Origin: Lineus longissimus
Lineage: Eukaryota > Nemertea > Pilidiophora > Heteronemertea > Lineidae
Direction: 5' to 3'
Assembly (NCBI RefSeq): GCF_910592395.1
Contig: NC_088320.1
Span: 7,378,001-7,442,000 of the forward strand
DNA: 64,000 nt
The position numbers and the translations under genes were made by a program. The notes below the pieces were generated by a model. That model ran no database searches. It was not told the origin of the DNA and worked only from the letters and a program-made list of their open reading frames with translations. How positions within the stretch are numbered: the first letter of the stretch is position 1; each line of letters begins with the position of its first letter. Positions 45,870 through 57,952 of this stretch are shown piece by piece.

Positions 45870-47805
45870 ATGAAGGTGTTCGTACTCCTCATAGTTGCTG
45901 CACTGTTGCTCACTGCTACTCAAGCGGGACTGAGCAAGAGAAGATACCCAACAAAGTGAGTACATGTTCAATCTTCGTAGTACGTGGCACGGAATCTGGG
46001 GAATTTCGGGCTAGGTCAATGCTTTGATTTACTGTTTTCCCCCTAGATAATCAATACTTAAGCCAATGAAAGGACAACCTCCTTTTAGTATAATGTTAAT
46101 AAACGTTGTGGTGTTTGATTCTTCTAACGATGATGTAATGTCGTCTACTTTATTATATGGACACACGTTATATGCGTAACGTAACTCACCAATGACAAAA
46201 AAACTTTGGCTTTTTTTGTGATGCATTTATTTTCAAAGGCCAGCATCTGCGCGCTGGTTAGAGCACCCTGTACTATCCAGGAGAGGAATCTCGGTGAGGT
46301 GGACGGCCTGACTTACATGCACAACTTGGTTGAGGGCTATTACCCAGGGGTGCCTGCCGTTGTTCCATATTCTAAAATACCTTGGTACCGTAAAGTCAAC
46401 TTTTAAATGGAAAATGTATAAGCCTCGTTCTGAGAGTGGAGTGTTTTGGACACGCAACCAAGATGCTCTACCAAAGTTCCCTCGGGTTGCACTAAAATGT
46501 GGAAACCATGCACACGTCACGTCAATGGAATTTTAGCTCACTTCAGAAGTTTGAGGCTCTCAAAACACTGCTTCAAACACAAATCAGTCAAGGAAGCATC
46601 AACCACCCTAAGTTTTTTAATGAGCACTACACATATTTGCCGAGAAAAACGCTCCAAATAGCCCATTTGCGCGGATTTTAGCATCACTTGAGCGAGCCGA
46701 TGCGGACTTCCTATGCGCGCTGTACAAAATGTACATGTCTCATTTTCTGTAACGTAGCCGTAACATAATGTAAACAACGGCGCTACCGGCGCTCCAGCCG
46801 GGCCGGCGATGGATGGAATTTGCCAAATTCGCACATATTCAAGTTATTTTCGTGGCCTATCTTTTTAAGTTTGAGGTATTTTAGAATAGAAATTGAACCT
46901 TCGGCTTCGGACCTTGGTTGAGTTACCAAGACACTCTCGGGTGGAGCTAAAATTTCGTCCAAACCCTCGCCTGTCGGCTCGGGTTTGGACTGTATTTTAG
47001 CTCCACCCTCGAGTGTCTTGGTAACTCAACCAAGGTCCTCCGCCTCGGGTTCAATTCCTTAAACCATGGGTTCTTTTGAGGTTACCTTCAATTACCCAAT
47101 TGCGTCTTCTTTAGTTTTCGGCGACTTGGCTTGCGTCCCAAGGCCATCTTCCCATGAGAGGCGTTTTAATATTTTCTAAATACACTTGCACAAAGCCCTG
47201 CTAACATTGAATCACACTCACGATGATGTGGTGTTCAGAAAGCCAGTGCCAAACCAGACTGCGGGACAAAGAAATATCTATCTCAACCTATACGTGATGC
47301 TACCAGTTACAGGTACGGACGGCCTCTGTTAGCTTGGCTAGTTTCCGCATATCTGTTGACACAGAAGAATCCAGACTTTTCTAGTAAACATGGTATAGAA
47401 TTGGTGTAATGATTGGGAAGACGCACTGAAACATCAGCATAATTGTTTGGCCAGCTCTGTATCTCATTAATGTTGTTATCTGCATTGTTTAATGTTTTAA
47501 TTACAGAGGCCTGGTATAGGGACAGTGGGGGTGATTCACATGTGATGTAGTGGTCAAGATATCTCACCAAAGCATGCCAAGTTCGGCAGGGCTCAAGTTT
47601 TTTTTATGAGCGATAAAAATACCTGATGTTGGAGGACGCCTGTGTTCACGTTGGTTTGGTATGTCTGTTCTCTGTAGTATATTATCCTTTTTTATATTTC
47701 AGTTGCCCAGACAGCGGTTGTGGCAAGTTGGCCATCGGGTCGCAGTGCTTCAATAGCCCGTCCTGCAGCACGGGAAAATGTGAAGATAGCATTTGCGTTG
47801 AGTAG
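45870..47805 (+). CDS. Secreted six-cysteine peptide, copy 3
   Basis: Exon 1 45870-45955, exon 2 47703-47805. The intron is 1747 bp because of the fold-back insertion. The product differs from copies 1 and 2 at one site, Val40 to Ile (GTC to ATC). Splice sites are intact and AATAAA follows at 47870-47875. Confidence 0.82.
46369..47056. mobile_element. Fold-back/MITE-like insertion in the intron of peptide copy 3
   Basis: Absent from units 1, 2 and 4. It consists of two parts. 46369-46887 is bounded by ATTCTAAAATACC and its exact complement GGTATTTTAGAAT (13 bp terminal inverted repeats). 46891-46966 and 46981-47056 are 76 bp arms of a near-perfect inverted repeat around a 14 nt loop. TTCC flanks both ends, while the empty site has one, so a 4 bp target duplication is likely. 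No transposase frame. Part of an arm (GGTGGAGCTAAAAT) is related to sequence in the 5' flank of every LRR gene, so the family was already present. Confidence 0.75.
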
Positions 47806-47875
47806 AGTGAACTACCACGACGGGATGCATTCGTGACAATATTATTACACTCTTGATGTTAGCGCAAGCAATAAA

Positions 47876-48822
47876 AATATTCTGATCAGAATTTCGTGCA
47901 TTTTTGTACATACTCTATATCTCCGGAACCATAACACTATTATTGGCATTGAAAATTCGTTCCAATACTCTAGACTCAACGATCTAACACCGGTTCATTA
48001 ACTTGAGACATGACCGCCCCCAGCATAATACGCATTGAACAGATCCCATCTCGGTTGTGGCAAGATGATGGAGATTGGTTGGCATTCGATACAGTGGTCT
48101 TCATTACTCAGCACTCGATGATTTTCTCCGGCCTGAAAGCTAATCATCGAGTGCTGACCCGGCGACTCGGACCGCTCACTCAGTCGTTTTTTTTATTAGA
48201 TCCATGGCTCCAGGAAGCACCTTACAAGTGCATCATTCCACATGGAAAGGATCGACGCATGGAGAGTTAACTCGGGTCAAATCGGAATCAACATCGGAAA
48301 AGCGTGATATTTCAGTCAAATTTTGAATTTTTCCTTTTTTTGCAATTTGGTGATGGAAACTACTCAAGGACGTAACTGGGCAGCCGACAGCTTGGTAATA
48401 TTCCCCTTAACAATACCAATGGTCCTTTTATGAGATGAAAAAGTATCATCCCTGTATCTATCTGTTTCGTGATGGCACCAAATTTGGACGAATTTATGGA
48501 ACCAATCTAGTTTGTTTGGGTTTTTTGCTTCAATCTACAATGTTTCACGCCCTTTAGAAAAAAAGGTTCAAAGAATTGGCTGTTAAAATTAATGATATTG
48601 ATCAAAGTACCACTACATTTACATAACAAACATTCAATTGCTTATATTTAATGCGTTCATTTCATTCTTTGAAGTACTTTTGATTCCATTTTTCGTCCTG
48701 CACAGACTGTGAAGTTTTTGATGTGTTCAGTAAATGTGTAAAAAAACAATTTGTTATCGATTGAAATTGATGTAAACTGTATACAATCATGTTGAATTGA
48801 CATCGTTGCTTCGATTATTATA
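47876..48822. other. Spacer after peptide gene (unit 3)
   Basis: Contains the inverted repeat and an unassigned 86-codon frame (48010-48270); no supported gene. Confidence 0.4.
48108..48157. repeat. Perfect 16 bp inverted repeat (unit 3)
   Basis: Arms and loop unchanged although bases 30 bp downstream have changed. Confidence 0.9.
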
Positions 48823-49122
48823 TCAAGTTGACCACGTGAATGCAGTTCTTGATAAACGCCTCCAACGAGTGTATGAACGCGTAACAATGGATGGTTCCCA
48901 TGCGATGTCTAGAGTGTAACATTTCATTACATTGAATGACATTCTCCAGTCAGCGCCCCATTTGACGAGGTTGTCGACGTCCTCCTGCAATGCAAGCTGT
49001 TGGGCCACAGATCGTATAATCCTGTAGAGAATGTAGTCATCGGCAATAACATGGAATTGGTGATACTGATTTATGTAGGTCAGAAGTGAAGTAGGACAAG
49101 AAGTGGGCCAAGCCCTGTGCAC
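48823..49122 (-). pseudogene. Non-LTR RT fragment (unit 3)
   Basis: Same truncated RT segment; Ile to Val before the ADD motif (VIADD context) and one Asp to Gly in the shifted frame downstream. Confidence 0.72.
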
Positions 49123-50228
49123 TTGAGCACAACTGAGTCTAGAGTCCGAATCACAATTATCATCCCTAAATTCGCGTCATTGGCGCGATACCTAGGGCGT
49201 AGGTCGTGCGTATGTCACTTACACGAAACATAGAGAGATAAGCGCGAAGTACAACTTGCGCGTACGTTGCGCGTCGTCAAAAGTGCGATTTAGGTCAGTT
49301 TATACCGAAGTGATCCAGTTTTAAACGGGAGTTTGTTGTGAGGCATCAAAGGCTTTTTAGAAATCTCGGGCAGCCATCTCGTCTTGATTGTTGTTTTTCC
49401 TTGTGTGAGTAAGACCTGGAACGAGATTAGCCTTGGGATAAGAACTGTGGCAGGTGTCATTGTGATGTCTACATTCGTATCATCGGTTGGCGGTATGTTC
49501 GCATAAGTAGGAAGTTCTCAAACTATTCCCTTTTCGCATTTGCAACTGTTAGCAATAGTTAAAATGATTCCGATGTTTTCCTTCTTGTTAGATTTTGATT
49601 GTGGGTAATTGTAATTCTGACGATTTTTATATGATCATAAGTGCTCATAATTATTGTGGCAAATGTTCTCATTCGCGTTATTTATCACTGATTGATGCGG
49701 GTTTGTTTTTGCCAACTGATTGTATCACGAGTGAATCTCAATTAATTGCAAAAGTACGTCGTCATAGATTTACTTCACACAGGACGCAGTTGGCCTTGTT
49801 CATATAAGCTACTTATATTTAGTAGACGTGAGTGACTTTATGGATACTTCATGGTGATTGAACGCAGTGGGATACCAGATACAAACATGAAGGTATGTAA
49901 CGCCCGTAACAAATAATCGAATGAATGTTAAAGGGGATAGTGGGGTGCGTTGAGGACTGCGGTAAACAGAAGCCGAGAACCTGATGTGAACCCGCTGCCA
50001 CCATGTGAAAGCCGTTCACCCTGTTTTGAAACTACATCAAGGCACACTAGATACTGCTAGAGTTTTTGATTATTGAAAATAAAGGTTTTGTGCTTTTTAT
50101 TTTGGAGTGCAGTAAGATTAGCTCAATGAATAAGATACTCAAGAATGAAAAGTGTAGTGTGTTGATGCTTTGGTTAGTCAGTTTTCAGACTTTGCCTAAA
50201 ACTTGTAAAAAAACGTCCTTGCGTGAGA
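49123..50228. other. Intergenic, nothing recognised (unit 3)
   Basis: Counterpart of 19959-21063 with substitutions shared with unit 4 near 49300-49450; no gene. Confidence 0.4.
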
Positions 50229-51447
50229 TTGTTTTACTATTAATGGCCACTATTGTATAGTTCATTCGAAGTAAGATGTTCTGTCCGCATCGTTTTGGGG
50301 TCTGGAGTGGAGACTGCTGGTCGGGCTTCTTCCGTTTGGAGTCCAAGAACAACAAGAATCAAACTTCAAATTAGATATTTACCTTTTAGTAATATTTTTG
50401 CACATTGGCGTAGTTCATTGGATTAATTCATTTTCCGTTCTTTAAGGGTTTTTTTTCGAAAAAGCTGGTGAAATCTGCAGGTTACTAATTTTTCGTGTCC
50501 ACCTACACATGTGGTAAGTATAAATAAGAAATAACCAGAAATAAAATATCACCCATCCAGGTGACCTCCAAAATTACCATTTGTCTTCGCTGGAGAAACT
50601 TTTATTTTTGCACTGACAATCCTTTACCCTAAAAATGCTGTTTGATTTTGATCGAGCCCCAGATTAAAAACCAAACTTTCTTGAATAAAATCCGGCCAGT
50701 AGTTCGTGCTCCAGAGCTCCAATGTTATTCTTTTCGCGAATTTTGCGACGTTGTCATTCTCGCCAAAATATTCTGTAACCAACACATCTTGCTTAAGGAA
50801 ATGATACCTCACTAGAGGTATTGGTTGTCTCACCCAAACCGCAAGGGTGGAGCTAAAATATAGACCAAAATCGAGGCAGAACCGAGGTCTAATCAACGAA
50901 AAATGTGGTTTTAAATGCTTTTTGACAGCTTCCACATTTTGCACCAACCCAAGCGGTTACGCCTAATTCAAAACGAGGCTTCATTTGCTCATAGTGAATT
51001 TACACTCTAAAGTGTGGTTCGTTCTAAATCCAGATAGTTAAGAATTATCAGCCATAATTCTACGTCATTTTTGCCATGTTTCAACAGAGGCATCTATCAT
51101 AATTATTCATGATCAACTCAAATTGCCCTCTTGAACGACTTTGGCCTAATTAATACCCGTACTTGTGTGCCATATAATCATAAAGGATAATTACTCGACA
51201 CAGTTAGACGCGAGTATTACAACAACACACTAAAAGCCTATTTCAAAATAAACAACATACCCGGTATTATTTTTATTATAATGTCCTTAACTGGCAAAAA
51301 TATACTCTCATGAATATGTCCATCGTTTGGCAGTCGCGAAGAATATGTACCGCGAAGATTTTCTGTATACTACAGTACGTAGGTGCTACAATTGTCCCAG
51401 AGCTACGCCCCTGTACTTTACCTTGCGTTTGCTGGGTTTTTTTCCAG
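50229..51447. other. 5' flank and leader of LRR copy 4
   Basis: Same layout as units 2 and 3, in-frame ATG at 51310 and acceptor before 51448. No separate gene. Confidence 0.5.
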
Positions 51448-54400
51448 GTGAATGGACATGTACGTTGCTGTCTCCATATCACACTCGTATGGCTTGTCGT
51501 GTCAGTATGCACCATTGAGTCACAAGGACTGCCAAAGACAACCCCTAGAAAGACAAGCTGCAACCCAGAGCGCAACCCTTGGACGCGAACACGGAGTTAT
51601 GCGGTCTGCTCTGCGTCTTCCTTGGCCGATAGTATCTCTACCCTTAGAACACTTGATGACGAAATTGAGGAAGTCAAAATAACATGTACCTGCTTGGATT
51701 ATGGTGTCTCAAAATGCGCTCCTGAAAACCTGACTGAACATTCCTTTCCGTATGTTTCAAATATGACAGGGCTTACAATAAGCAACTGTAATATTGTTGA
51801 TATTGTTCCGGGGGCTTTTAGGTCTCTTCCCAACTTGCTGAAGCTCACGCTCGACCAAGCTAACATCGCGGTTCTTCCCAAACAAGCATTCCGTGGACTT
51901 GGAAATCTAAGGACACTGGGACTGGTCGCAAGCGGAATTGAATCTATCACGCCAGGCGCTTTCGCCGGACTTCCTAACCTCTCGGAGCTTTCGATCAAGT
52001 CAAACAACTTTTCGGTATTAATGAAAAAAACCTTTGAAGGACTGAGCAATTTGACATATCTTGGTCTTAGCAATAATCACATCGAAACAGTAAAGCGAGG
52101 TGCATTCCAAGGCTTAGATAATCTTACGCGCCTTTGGCTGCAGGGAACTAATATGAAGGTCTTAACGGAGAGATCGTTTGAAGGACTTGGAAATCTTGAT
52201 GCACTAAACTTGGTTGAGTGTGGGATTGAATATATCACTCCAGGCACCTTCATCGGACTTGTTAAACTCCAAAAACTTTTGATTAATTCAAACAACATTA
52301 CAGTGTTAGCGAAGGGAACATTTAAAGGACTTGGAAATCTAAAGGAACTTTTTCCGTACAATAATCGCATCGCATCACTAAAACGAGGTGCATTCATAGG
52401 TCTAGATAAGCTCAGGAACCTTTCGATGCCAGGGAATAATGTGAAGGTCCTAACGGTAGGTTCGTTTGAAGGACTTAAAAGTCTCACTAAACTCACCTTA
52501 GATAACAATACGATTGAATCGATCACCCCAGGTGCCTTTATCGGACTTGCTAACCTTCAACTGCTTACAATCAATGATAACAACATGACAGTGTTGACGA
52601 ATGGAACATTTGACGGACTAGGTAATCTGAAACATCTTCATCTTTTCAATACTTCCATAACAACACTAAGGCAAGGTGCATTCTTAGGCCTAGGTAATGT
52701 CACATCCATTTCACTGATAAAGAATAAGCTGAAGGTTTTACCGAAATGGTCATTTGTAGGTGTCGACAACCTCAAGCTTCTTGACCTCAGCATAAACAAC
52801 ATCCGAGCGATGGAGAATGGGACATTTCATGGTCTTGGGAATGTATTAGATTTAGTTCTCCGTAGCAACGAAATCAATGGTCTAACGAAGGGTACATTTG
52901 AGGGTCTTTATAACTTAGAAAGTCTTTACCTCAACTGGAACAAGATCTCAGAACTGAGGCCGGGTGTATTCATAGGCGGCCTAAGGAAGCTGAAGAACCT
53001 TCGGATGAGTTATAATGCGCTGAACGTCTTAGTGGAAGGTTCGTTTGACGGGTTAGACAACCTTAGATTTCTTGATGTCAGCAAGTGTAACATCAAGATG
53101 ATAGAGAAGAGTTCATTCCGTGGACTTGGGAAGCTGTCAAAGTTATACATGGGTGCAAACAAAATCACGACACTTACGGAGGGTACATTTAAGGGGATAC
53201 CTAATTTAGAAAATCTTGTGCTCGAGCAGAACAACATTACAGCAATAAGGCAAGGTGTATTCATGGGCCTTGCTAATCTCATAAGCCTTACGATGGAATC
53301 CAATTCCATAAATGTCCTACCGGAAGGTTTGTTTGATGGTCTCCATAATCTAAGATGGCTTAAACTCAGCGAAAACGACATCCAGGTAATAGAGAAAGGG
53401 TCATTCCGCGATCTTGGGATGGTGGCAGAGTTATATTTGAACGGTAACCAAATCACAAGTCTCGCGGAGGGTTCGTTTGTTGGCCTTAGCAGCCTCATAA
53501 GTCTTGACCTCCGCAAGAGCAACGTCCGTACAATCGAGAAGGGGACATTCCTAGGTCTTGGAAAGCTATTGCAATTATATATGAAGGGAAATCAAATCAC
53601 AGTTCTCGTAGAGAGTTCGTTTGTTGGCCTAGATAACCTTGAAAGTCTTGACCTCAGCAAAAACAACGTCCAAGCAATTGAGGTGGGGACATTCCGAGGT
53701 CTTGGAAAGCTAAAACGTTTATATCTGTGGAGGAATAAAATCAAAGTTCTCGCAGAGGGTATGTTTCTTGGCATTGGCAACCTTCGAAGCCTTTCCCTGG
53801 AAGAGAACAATATCCGGGTCATAGAGAAAGGGGCATTCCGAGGTCTTCGAAAGCTGCCACGTTTAGATTTGTCCAAAAACAAGATAACATCACTGACAAA
53901 GGATACAATTGAGGGGGGTTTTCACAATGATTCACTCAGCTTCCGCTTAAAAAACATTACCCTTTTCAAGACTTCCATAACATCACTAAGGCAAAGTGCA
54001 TTCTCAGGCCTAGGTAAGGTCATATCCATTTCACTGACAAAGAATAAGCTGAAGGTCTTACCGAAATGGTCTTTTGTAGGTCTCCACAAACTCATGCTTC
54101 TTGACCTCAGCATAAACAACATCCGAGCGATGGAGAATGGGACATTTCATGGTCTTGGGAATGTATTAGATTTAGTTCTCAATAGCAACGAAATCAATGG
54201 TCTAACGAAGGGTACATTTGAGGGTCTTTATAACTTAGAAAGGCTTTACCTCAACTCGAACAAGATCTCAGAACTGAGGCCGGGTGTATTCATAGGCGGC
54301 CTTAGGAAGCTGAAGCGCCTTCTGATGAAGAATAATGCGCTGAACGTCTTAGTGGAAGGTTCGTTTGACGGGTTAGACAACCTTAGACATCTTGATGTCA

Positions 54401-55791
54401 GGAAGTGCAACATCAAGATGATAGAGAAGGGTTCATTCCGTGGACTTGGTAAGCTGTCAAAGTTATACATGGGTGAAAACAAAATCACAACACTTACGGA
54501 GGGTACATTTAAGGGGATACCTAATTTAGAAAATCTTTTGCTCGAGCAGAACAACATTACAGCAATAAGGCAAGGTGTATTCATAGGCCTAGCTAATCTC
54601 ACACGCCTTACGATGGAATCCAATTCCATAAATGTCCTACCGGAAGGTTTGTTTGATGGTCTCCATAATCTAAGATGGCTTAAACTCAGCGAAAACGACA
54701 TCCACATAATAGAGAAAGGGTCATTCCGCGATCTTGGGATGGTGGCAAAGTTATATTTGAACGGTAACCAAATCACAAGTCTCGCGGAGGGTTCGTTTGT
54801 TGGTCTTAGCACTCTCAAGAGTCTTTACCTCCACGAGAGTAACGTCCGTACAATCGAAAAGGGGACATTCCTAGGTCTTCGAAAGCTAAAATGTTTATAT
54901 CTGAAGGGAAATCAAATCACAGTTCTCGCAGAGGATATGTTTGTTGGCATTGGCAACCTTCAACACCTTGACCTGACAGAGAGCAACATCCGGGTCATAG
55001 AGAAAGGGGCATTCCGAGGTCTTAGAAAGCTGCCACGCTTAGATTTGACCAAAAACAAGATAACATCACTGACAAAGGATACATTCGAGGGGCTGTTTAA
55101 CTTAGATTCACTCATTCTCCGCTTAAATAACATTACAGAACTAAGGCAAGGTACATTCAGGGGACTCGCGGCCCTCAAATTTCTTTACCTCGACAATAAC
55201 AGGATCAGGGTTCTCGCGGAAGATGCGTTTTGGGGATTGACTGAAGTGAAGGATATTGACATCTCTTCGAATAAAATTGCCACTCTGGCAAGTGAAACGT
55301 TCACAAGACTAGATAATCTTGAAAACATCATATTGTCAGAGAATCCTTTCTACTGCAACTGTGCTTTACAAGGAATAACTTCATGGTTTCGCGCGAACAG
55401 AGATCTGATGGTACACGCCAGTCGCTTGAAGTGTGCCGCACCGTCTGAGATGCTGGGAAAGAACGTACTGAAGTTTCATCCGTCTGTGTCTGGATGCAGT
55501 CCACGGACAGTGTCACCACAGTCGGTACCAAGGGCAACAGAGCAGCAGCCTGCAAAAGAATCGCCCTCGCTGCAAATTTACAAAACAAGGAGTTCACCAT
55601 TTACGCCAAGTAGCTCGATTCTTCCACCTGATAGCATCACGCAATATGTCTACTATGCAGCCATTGCTGTTTCTTTAGTTGTCATATTTTCCGTCTTCGT
55701 CGCTTTGGCGATCCTAATTCGGGGATGCAAGGGAAAACAGTTAACATCGGGTGCTTGTACCAGAACATCTGAATCCGTTTTGAAAATCTGA
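51448..55791 (+). CDS. LRR type I membrane protein, copy 4 (long form, diverged 3' half)
   Basis: 1447 residues from the exon edge with modules A (52642-53961) and B (53962-55137). The first 24 or so LRRs match copy 2 almost exactly. From LRR 25 onward substitutions accumulate, many on the variable concave-face positions (xxLxLxx), for example KSLYLHES for KILDLRES and NRIRVLAE for NRITAVAE. The LRRCT has NPFYCNC, and the membrane span has one Ser to Leu change. Cysteines of the caps are all kept, and no stop or frameshift is seen, so the gene appears functional. Confidence 0.93.
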   Translation: MNGHVRCCLHITLVWLVVSVCTIESQGLPKTTPRKTSCNPERNPWTRTRSYAVCSASSLADSISTLRTLDDEIEEVKITCTCLDYGVSKCAPENLTEHSFPYVSNMTGLTISNCNIVDIVPGAFRSLPNLLKLTLDQANIAVLPKQAFRGLGNLRTLGLVASGIESITPGAFAGLPNLSELSIKSNNFSVLMKKTFEGLSNLTYLGLSNNHIETVKRGAFQGLDNLTRLWLQGTNMKVLTERSFEGLGNLDALNLVECGIEYITPGTFIGLVKLQKLLINSNNITVLAKGTFKGLGNLKELFPYNNRIASLKRGAFIGLDKLRNLSMPGNNVKVLTVGSFEGLKSLTKLTLDNNTIESITPGAFIGLANLQLLTINDNNMTVLTNGTFDGLGNLKHLHLFNTSITTLRQGAFLGLGNVTSISLIKNKLKVLPKWSFVGVDNLKLLDLSINNIRAMENGTFHGLGNVLDLVLRSNEINGLTKGTFEGLYNLESLYLNWNKISELRPGVFIGGLRKLKNLRMSYNALNVLVEGSFDGLDNLRFLDVSKCNIKMIEKSSFRGLGKLSKLYMGANKITTLTEGTFKGIPNLENLVLEQNNITAIRQGVFMGLANLISLTMESNSINVLPEGLFDGLHNLRWLKLSENDIQVIEKGSFRDLGMVAELYLNGNQITSLAEGSFVGLSSLISLDLRKSNVRTIEKGTFLGLGKLLQLYMKGNQITVLVESSFVGLDNLESLDLSKNNVQAIEVGTFRGLGKLKRLYLWRNKIKVLAEGMFLGIGNLRSLSLEENNIRVIEKGAFRGLRKLPRLDLSKNKITSLTKDTIEGGFHNDSLSFRLKNITLFKTSITSLRQSAFSGLGKVISISLTKNKLKVLPKWSFVGLHKLMLLDLSINNIRAMENGTFHGLGNVLDLVLNSNEINGLTKGTFEGLYNLERLYLNSNKISELRPGVFIGGLRKLKRLLMKNNALNVLVEGSFDGLDNLRHLDVRKCNIKMIEKGSFRGLGKLSKLYMGENKITTLTEGTFKGIPNLENLLLEQNNITAIRQGVFIGLANLTRLTMESNSINVLPEGLFDGLHNLRWLKLSENDIHIIEKGSFRDLGMVAKLYLNGNQITSLAEGSFVGLSTLKSLYLHESNVRTIEKGTFLGLRKLKCLYLKGNQITVLAEDMFVGIGNLQHLDLTESNIRVIEKGAFRGLRKLPRLDLTKNKITSLTKDTFEGLFNLDSLILRLNNITELRQGTFRGLAALKFLYLDNNRIRVLAEDAFWGLTEVKDIDISSNKIATLASETFTRLDNLENIILSENPFYCNCALQGITSWFRANRDLMVHASRLKCAAPSEMLGKNVLKFHPSVSGCSPRTVSPQSVPRATEQQPAKESPSLQIYKTRSSPFTPSSSILPPDSITQYVYYAAIAVSLVVIFSVFVALAILIRGCKGKQLTSGACTRTSESVLKI

Positions 55792-56575
55792 TAAGGAAAA
55801 TTGCTCCTCCAGGGCTCCTGTGCGAAAACTACTCGGCCGATTTCTTCCAAGCTTGAAGTTTCTTGTATCTTATTTCGAGACCCAAGATCGAGAATTTTTA
55901 CATGTTAGAAACCATGGTTACGAACTAATTGTCTGTTTTCATTTAGTACTTTCACGTAGTGCATTGATTTTGACATTTTCTCCTCTGTACTGCTTATTTC
56001 TGGATGATGTTTGATGAAAGCTTAAGATCTTTATTCATGTACATGTATACAATCATGTATCTCCGAATTGGAAAAAATCAGCCCCGTTTTCACGCATCAG
56101 CCCATTTACCCCAAGGACACTACACTGCCGCAGTTTTCTTGTTTCGGCCCGACCTTATAATAGTACTGTACTGTTACAATAACTTTAGATCATGCATTCT
56201 GTGTTCTGTAATGTACACACATCATGCACATGGTAATCCATTTCATTTTATCATTTTACGACATGTTGTACTTGCTTCATCGAGAAATAGCATTCCGCGA
56301 ATATGACGTCACTGCAGCTGCTGCCCTCTATTTCCCCATCGCTGAATTACAGGCAATGTCGGACAAAATGCGGTTTCGTATGGATTCAGGCTTTCTAACT
56401 TGAGCAGTTAGATTCAATCTGGCACATGTCCGAGTGTTGGAAATACTACATAATTGTTCTGAATATTTCTCTCTCTGACTCTATGGTATCATTCATGCTA
56501 AAAACAATGCAGGGTCAAAGATAATTTACTTTGGAATAAGCTGAAATGCGTAGAAACAAGTGTCGATGTCCGCCT
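55792..56575 (+). other. 3' flank of LRR copy 4
   Basis: Non-coding; TGACGTCA retained near 56304. Confidence 0.45.
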
Positions 56576-56633
56576 GTCACGTGACTAAAACGTCATCAAT
56601 ATCTTATGTAAATGATCTTGTGAGCTATAAATA
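56576..56633 (+). promoter_or_regulatory. E-box plus TATA core promoter (unit 4)
   Basis: GTCACGTGAC at 56576-56585 and TATAAATA at 56626-56633. Both elements are unchanged although nearby bases differ (for example GAACACGATG for GAACAGGATG downstream). Confidence 0.5.
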
Positions 56634-56832
56634 GTAACTTCGCGGCATGCTATTGCTTGAACACGATGAAAATCTATCAAAACCATCATTATCACCGTGT
56701 GTGTACAATGTATTTACTGCATATGTATTTGTCTTATTTCTCTTGTTAGCTGCTGACCATATTTTTAGTTTATTATCTTCTGTATCTCAAGTTAAGGGCA
56801 AATAATACTCTGCTTCGGCCCTTTTCTTGGTC

Positions 56833-56838
56833 AATAAA
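56833..56838 (+). terminator. Poly(A) signal (unit 4)
   Basis: AATAAA intact; the preceding stem is weakened (AAGGGCA instead of AAGGGCC), which argues the hairpin is not essential. Confidence 0.5.
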
Positions 56839-57952
56839 GATGCTAAGCCTTATTCAATAATGTTATCTGGTGTATGTTTAATTTTTCGCTGGCTCAGATG
56901 AATCGGGATGAATTATGACAAAGGCCTACCTCTTGCCTGCTCCGACATACCCAATACAAACATGCAGACGGCTGCTTGTTGCTACTTTTGGCTTGCAACT
57001 CCTGTTCTAATTTTCAAATCGTTGCTGACGCATCCGTGGTATTCCCTGCGTTAAAGATGCTGACCATCGCACCAAATATCCTGGTCTTGGGTCGGCCAAA
57101 CGAACTCCAAGCATCCCAAAGTCACGTTCTTGATATGTTCTACTTACAAAATGACGGGCATCAAGCCGTAAGCGCTCACGGGACAATATAGCGCGATAGA
57201 GGCACCAGATGCTGTCACTCTTTAGTGATGACAATGTTTAAATAGTTTGGTTGTGTAGGCCTAAACGCAATGACCCAACGCGTCGCGTAGCGTCAAAATA
57301 GCGAAGCTGGCGAAACATTAATAACGGGTCACCGTGATATCATTATGGACTTATAGCGCGATTATGGGGTTGTAACTATTTTGCTGTATAATTGTCACGA
57401 GGAAAGAAAAGCACGCGACCTAACGCCAACCTATTTATGTAAAGTTATAATTAGTAGGTATATAGTTCATGAAATGTTAATACATAATCATTCCTTGTCG
57501 TCTTTTGAGAGCATTTTTAATTGTAAAAATTATATGCCTACGTCACAGAGTCTCTGCAAAGGTCATTTTTATCACAGTAGTCTCGCGCAGCCAGACCTTC
57601 TTCACTTATTAGTCTGGCGCAAGCCAGGCGTTCATTGTACTAGACCTAGACGATTTCCACCACAATGTATTTGGGCCGAAGAAACACTGCGCAAGATTAC
57701 CTTGAGCTGGAGCTAAGAACAGATGATGCTAATGAGCATACTTCCACATTGAGTTTTCCCAGAATGGTGCATATCGCGCGAAACTACTTAGCCTAATACC
57801 ATTTGACCCCGCGTAGTGGCGCTGAGGCATCCGCTGTGATCAAGAGAGTGGTTGAGTCACTGTATGTTATGACGGACCTAACCAAAATTCCTTACATTTT
57901 CGCATTGCAACAATGAAAGACCTAATACTGAAACCACATGTCTGTTGACTGT
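56839..57952. other. Intergenic, nothing recognised (unit 4)
   Basis: Most diverged version of this spacer, with small indels (for example extra bases near 57560). Frames here are rearranged relative to other units, confirming they are not genes. Confidence 0.4.

Larger units (their letters stand above)
35308..50228. repeat. Tandem unit 3
   Basis: About 14.92 kb. Its LRR gene is nearly identical to that of unit 2, but from about 41 kb onward it carries variants shared with unit 4 (for example CAGTCGTTTTTTTTATTAG near 48181 against CAGTCGGTTTTTTTATCAG in units 1 and 2). An 11 bp deletion occurs near 41289 and a fold-back insertion of about 0.69 kb near 46369. Confidence 0.96.
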
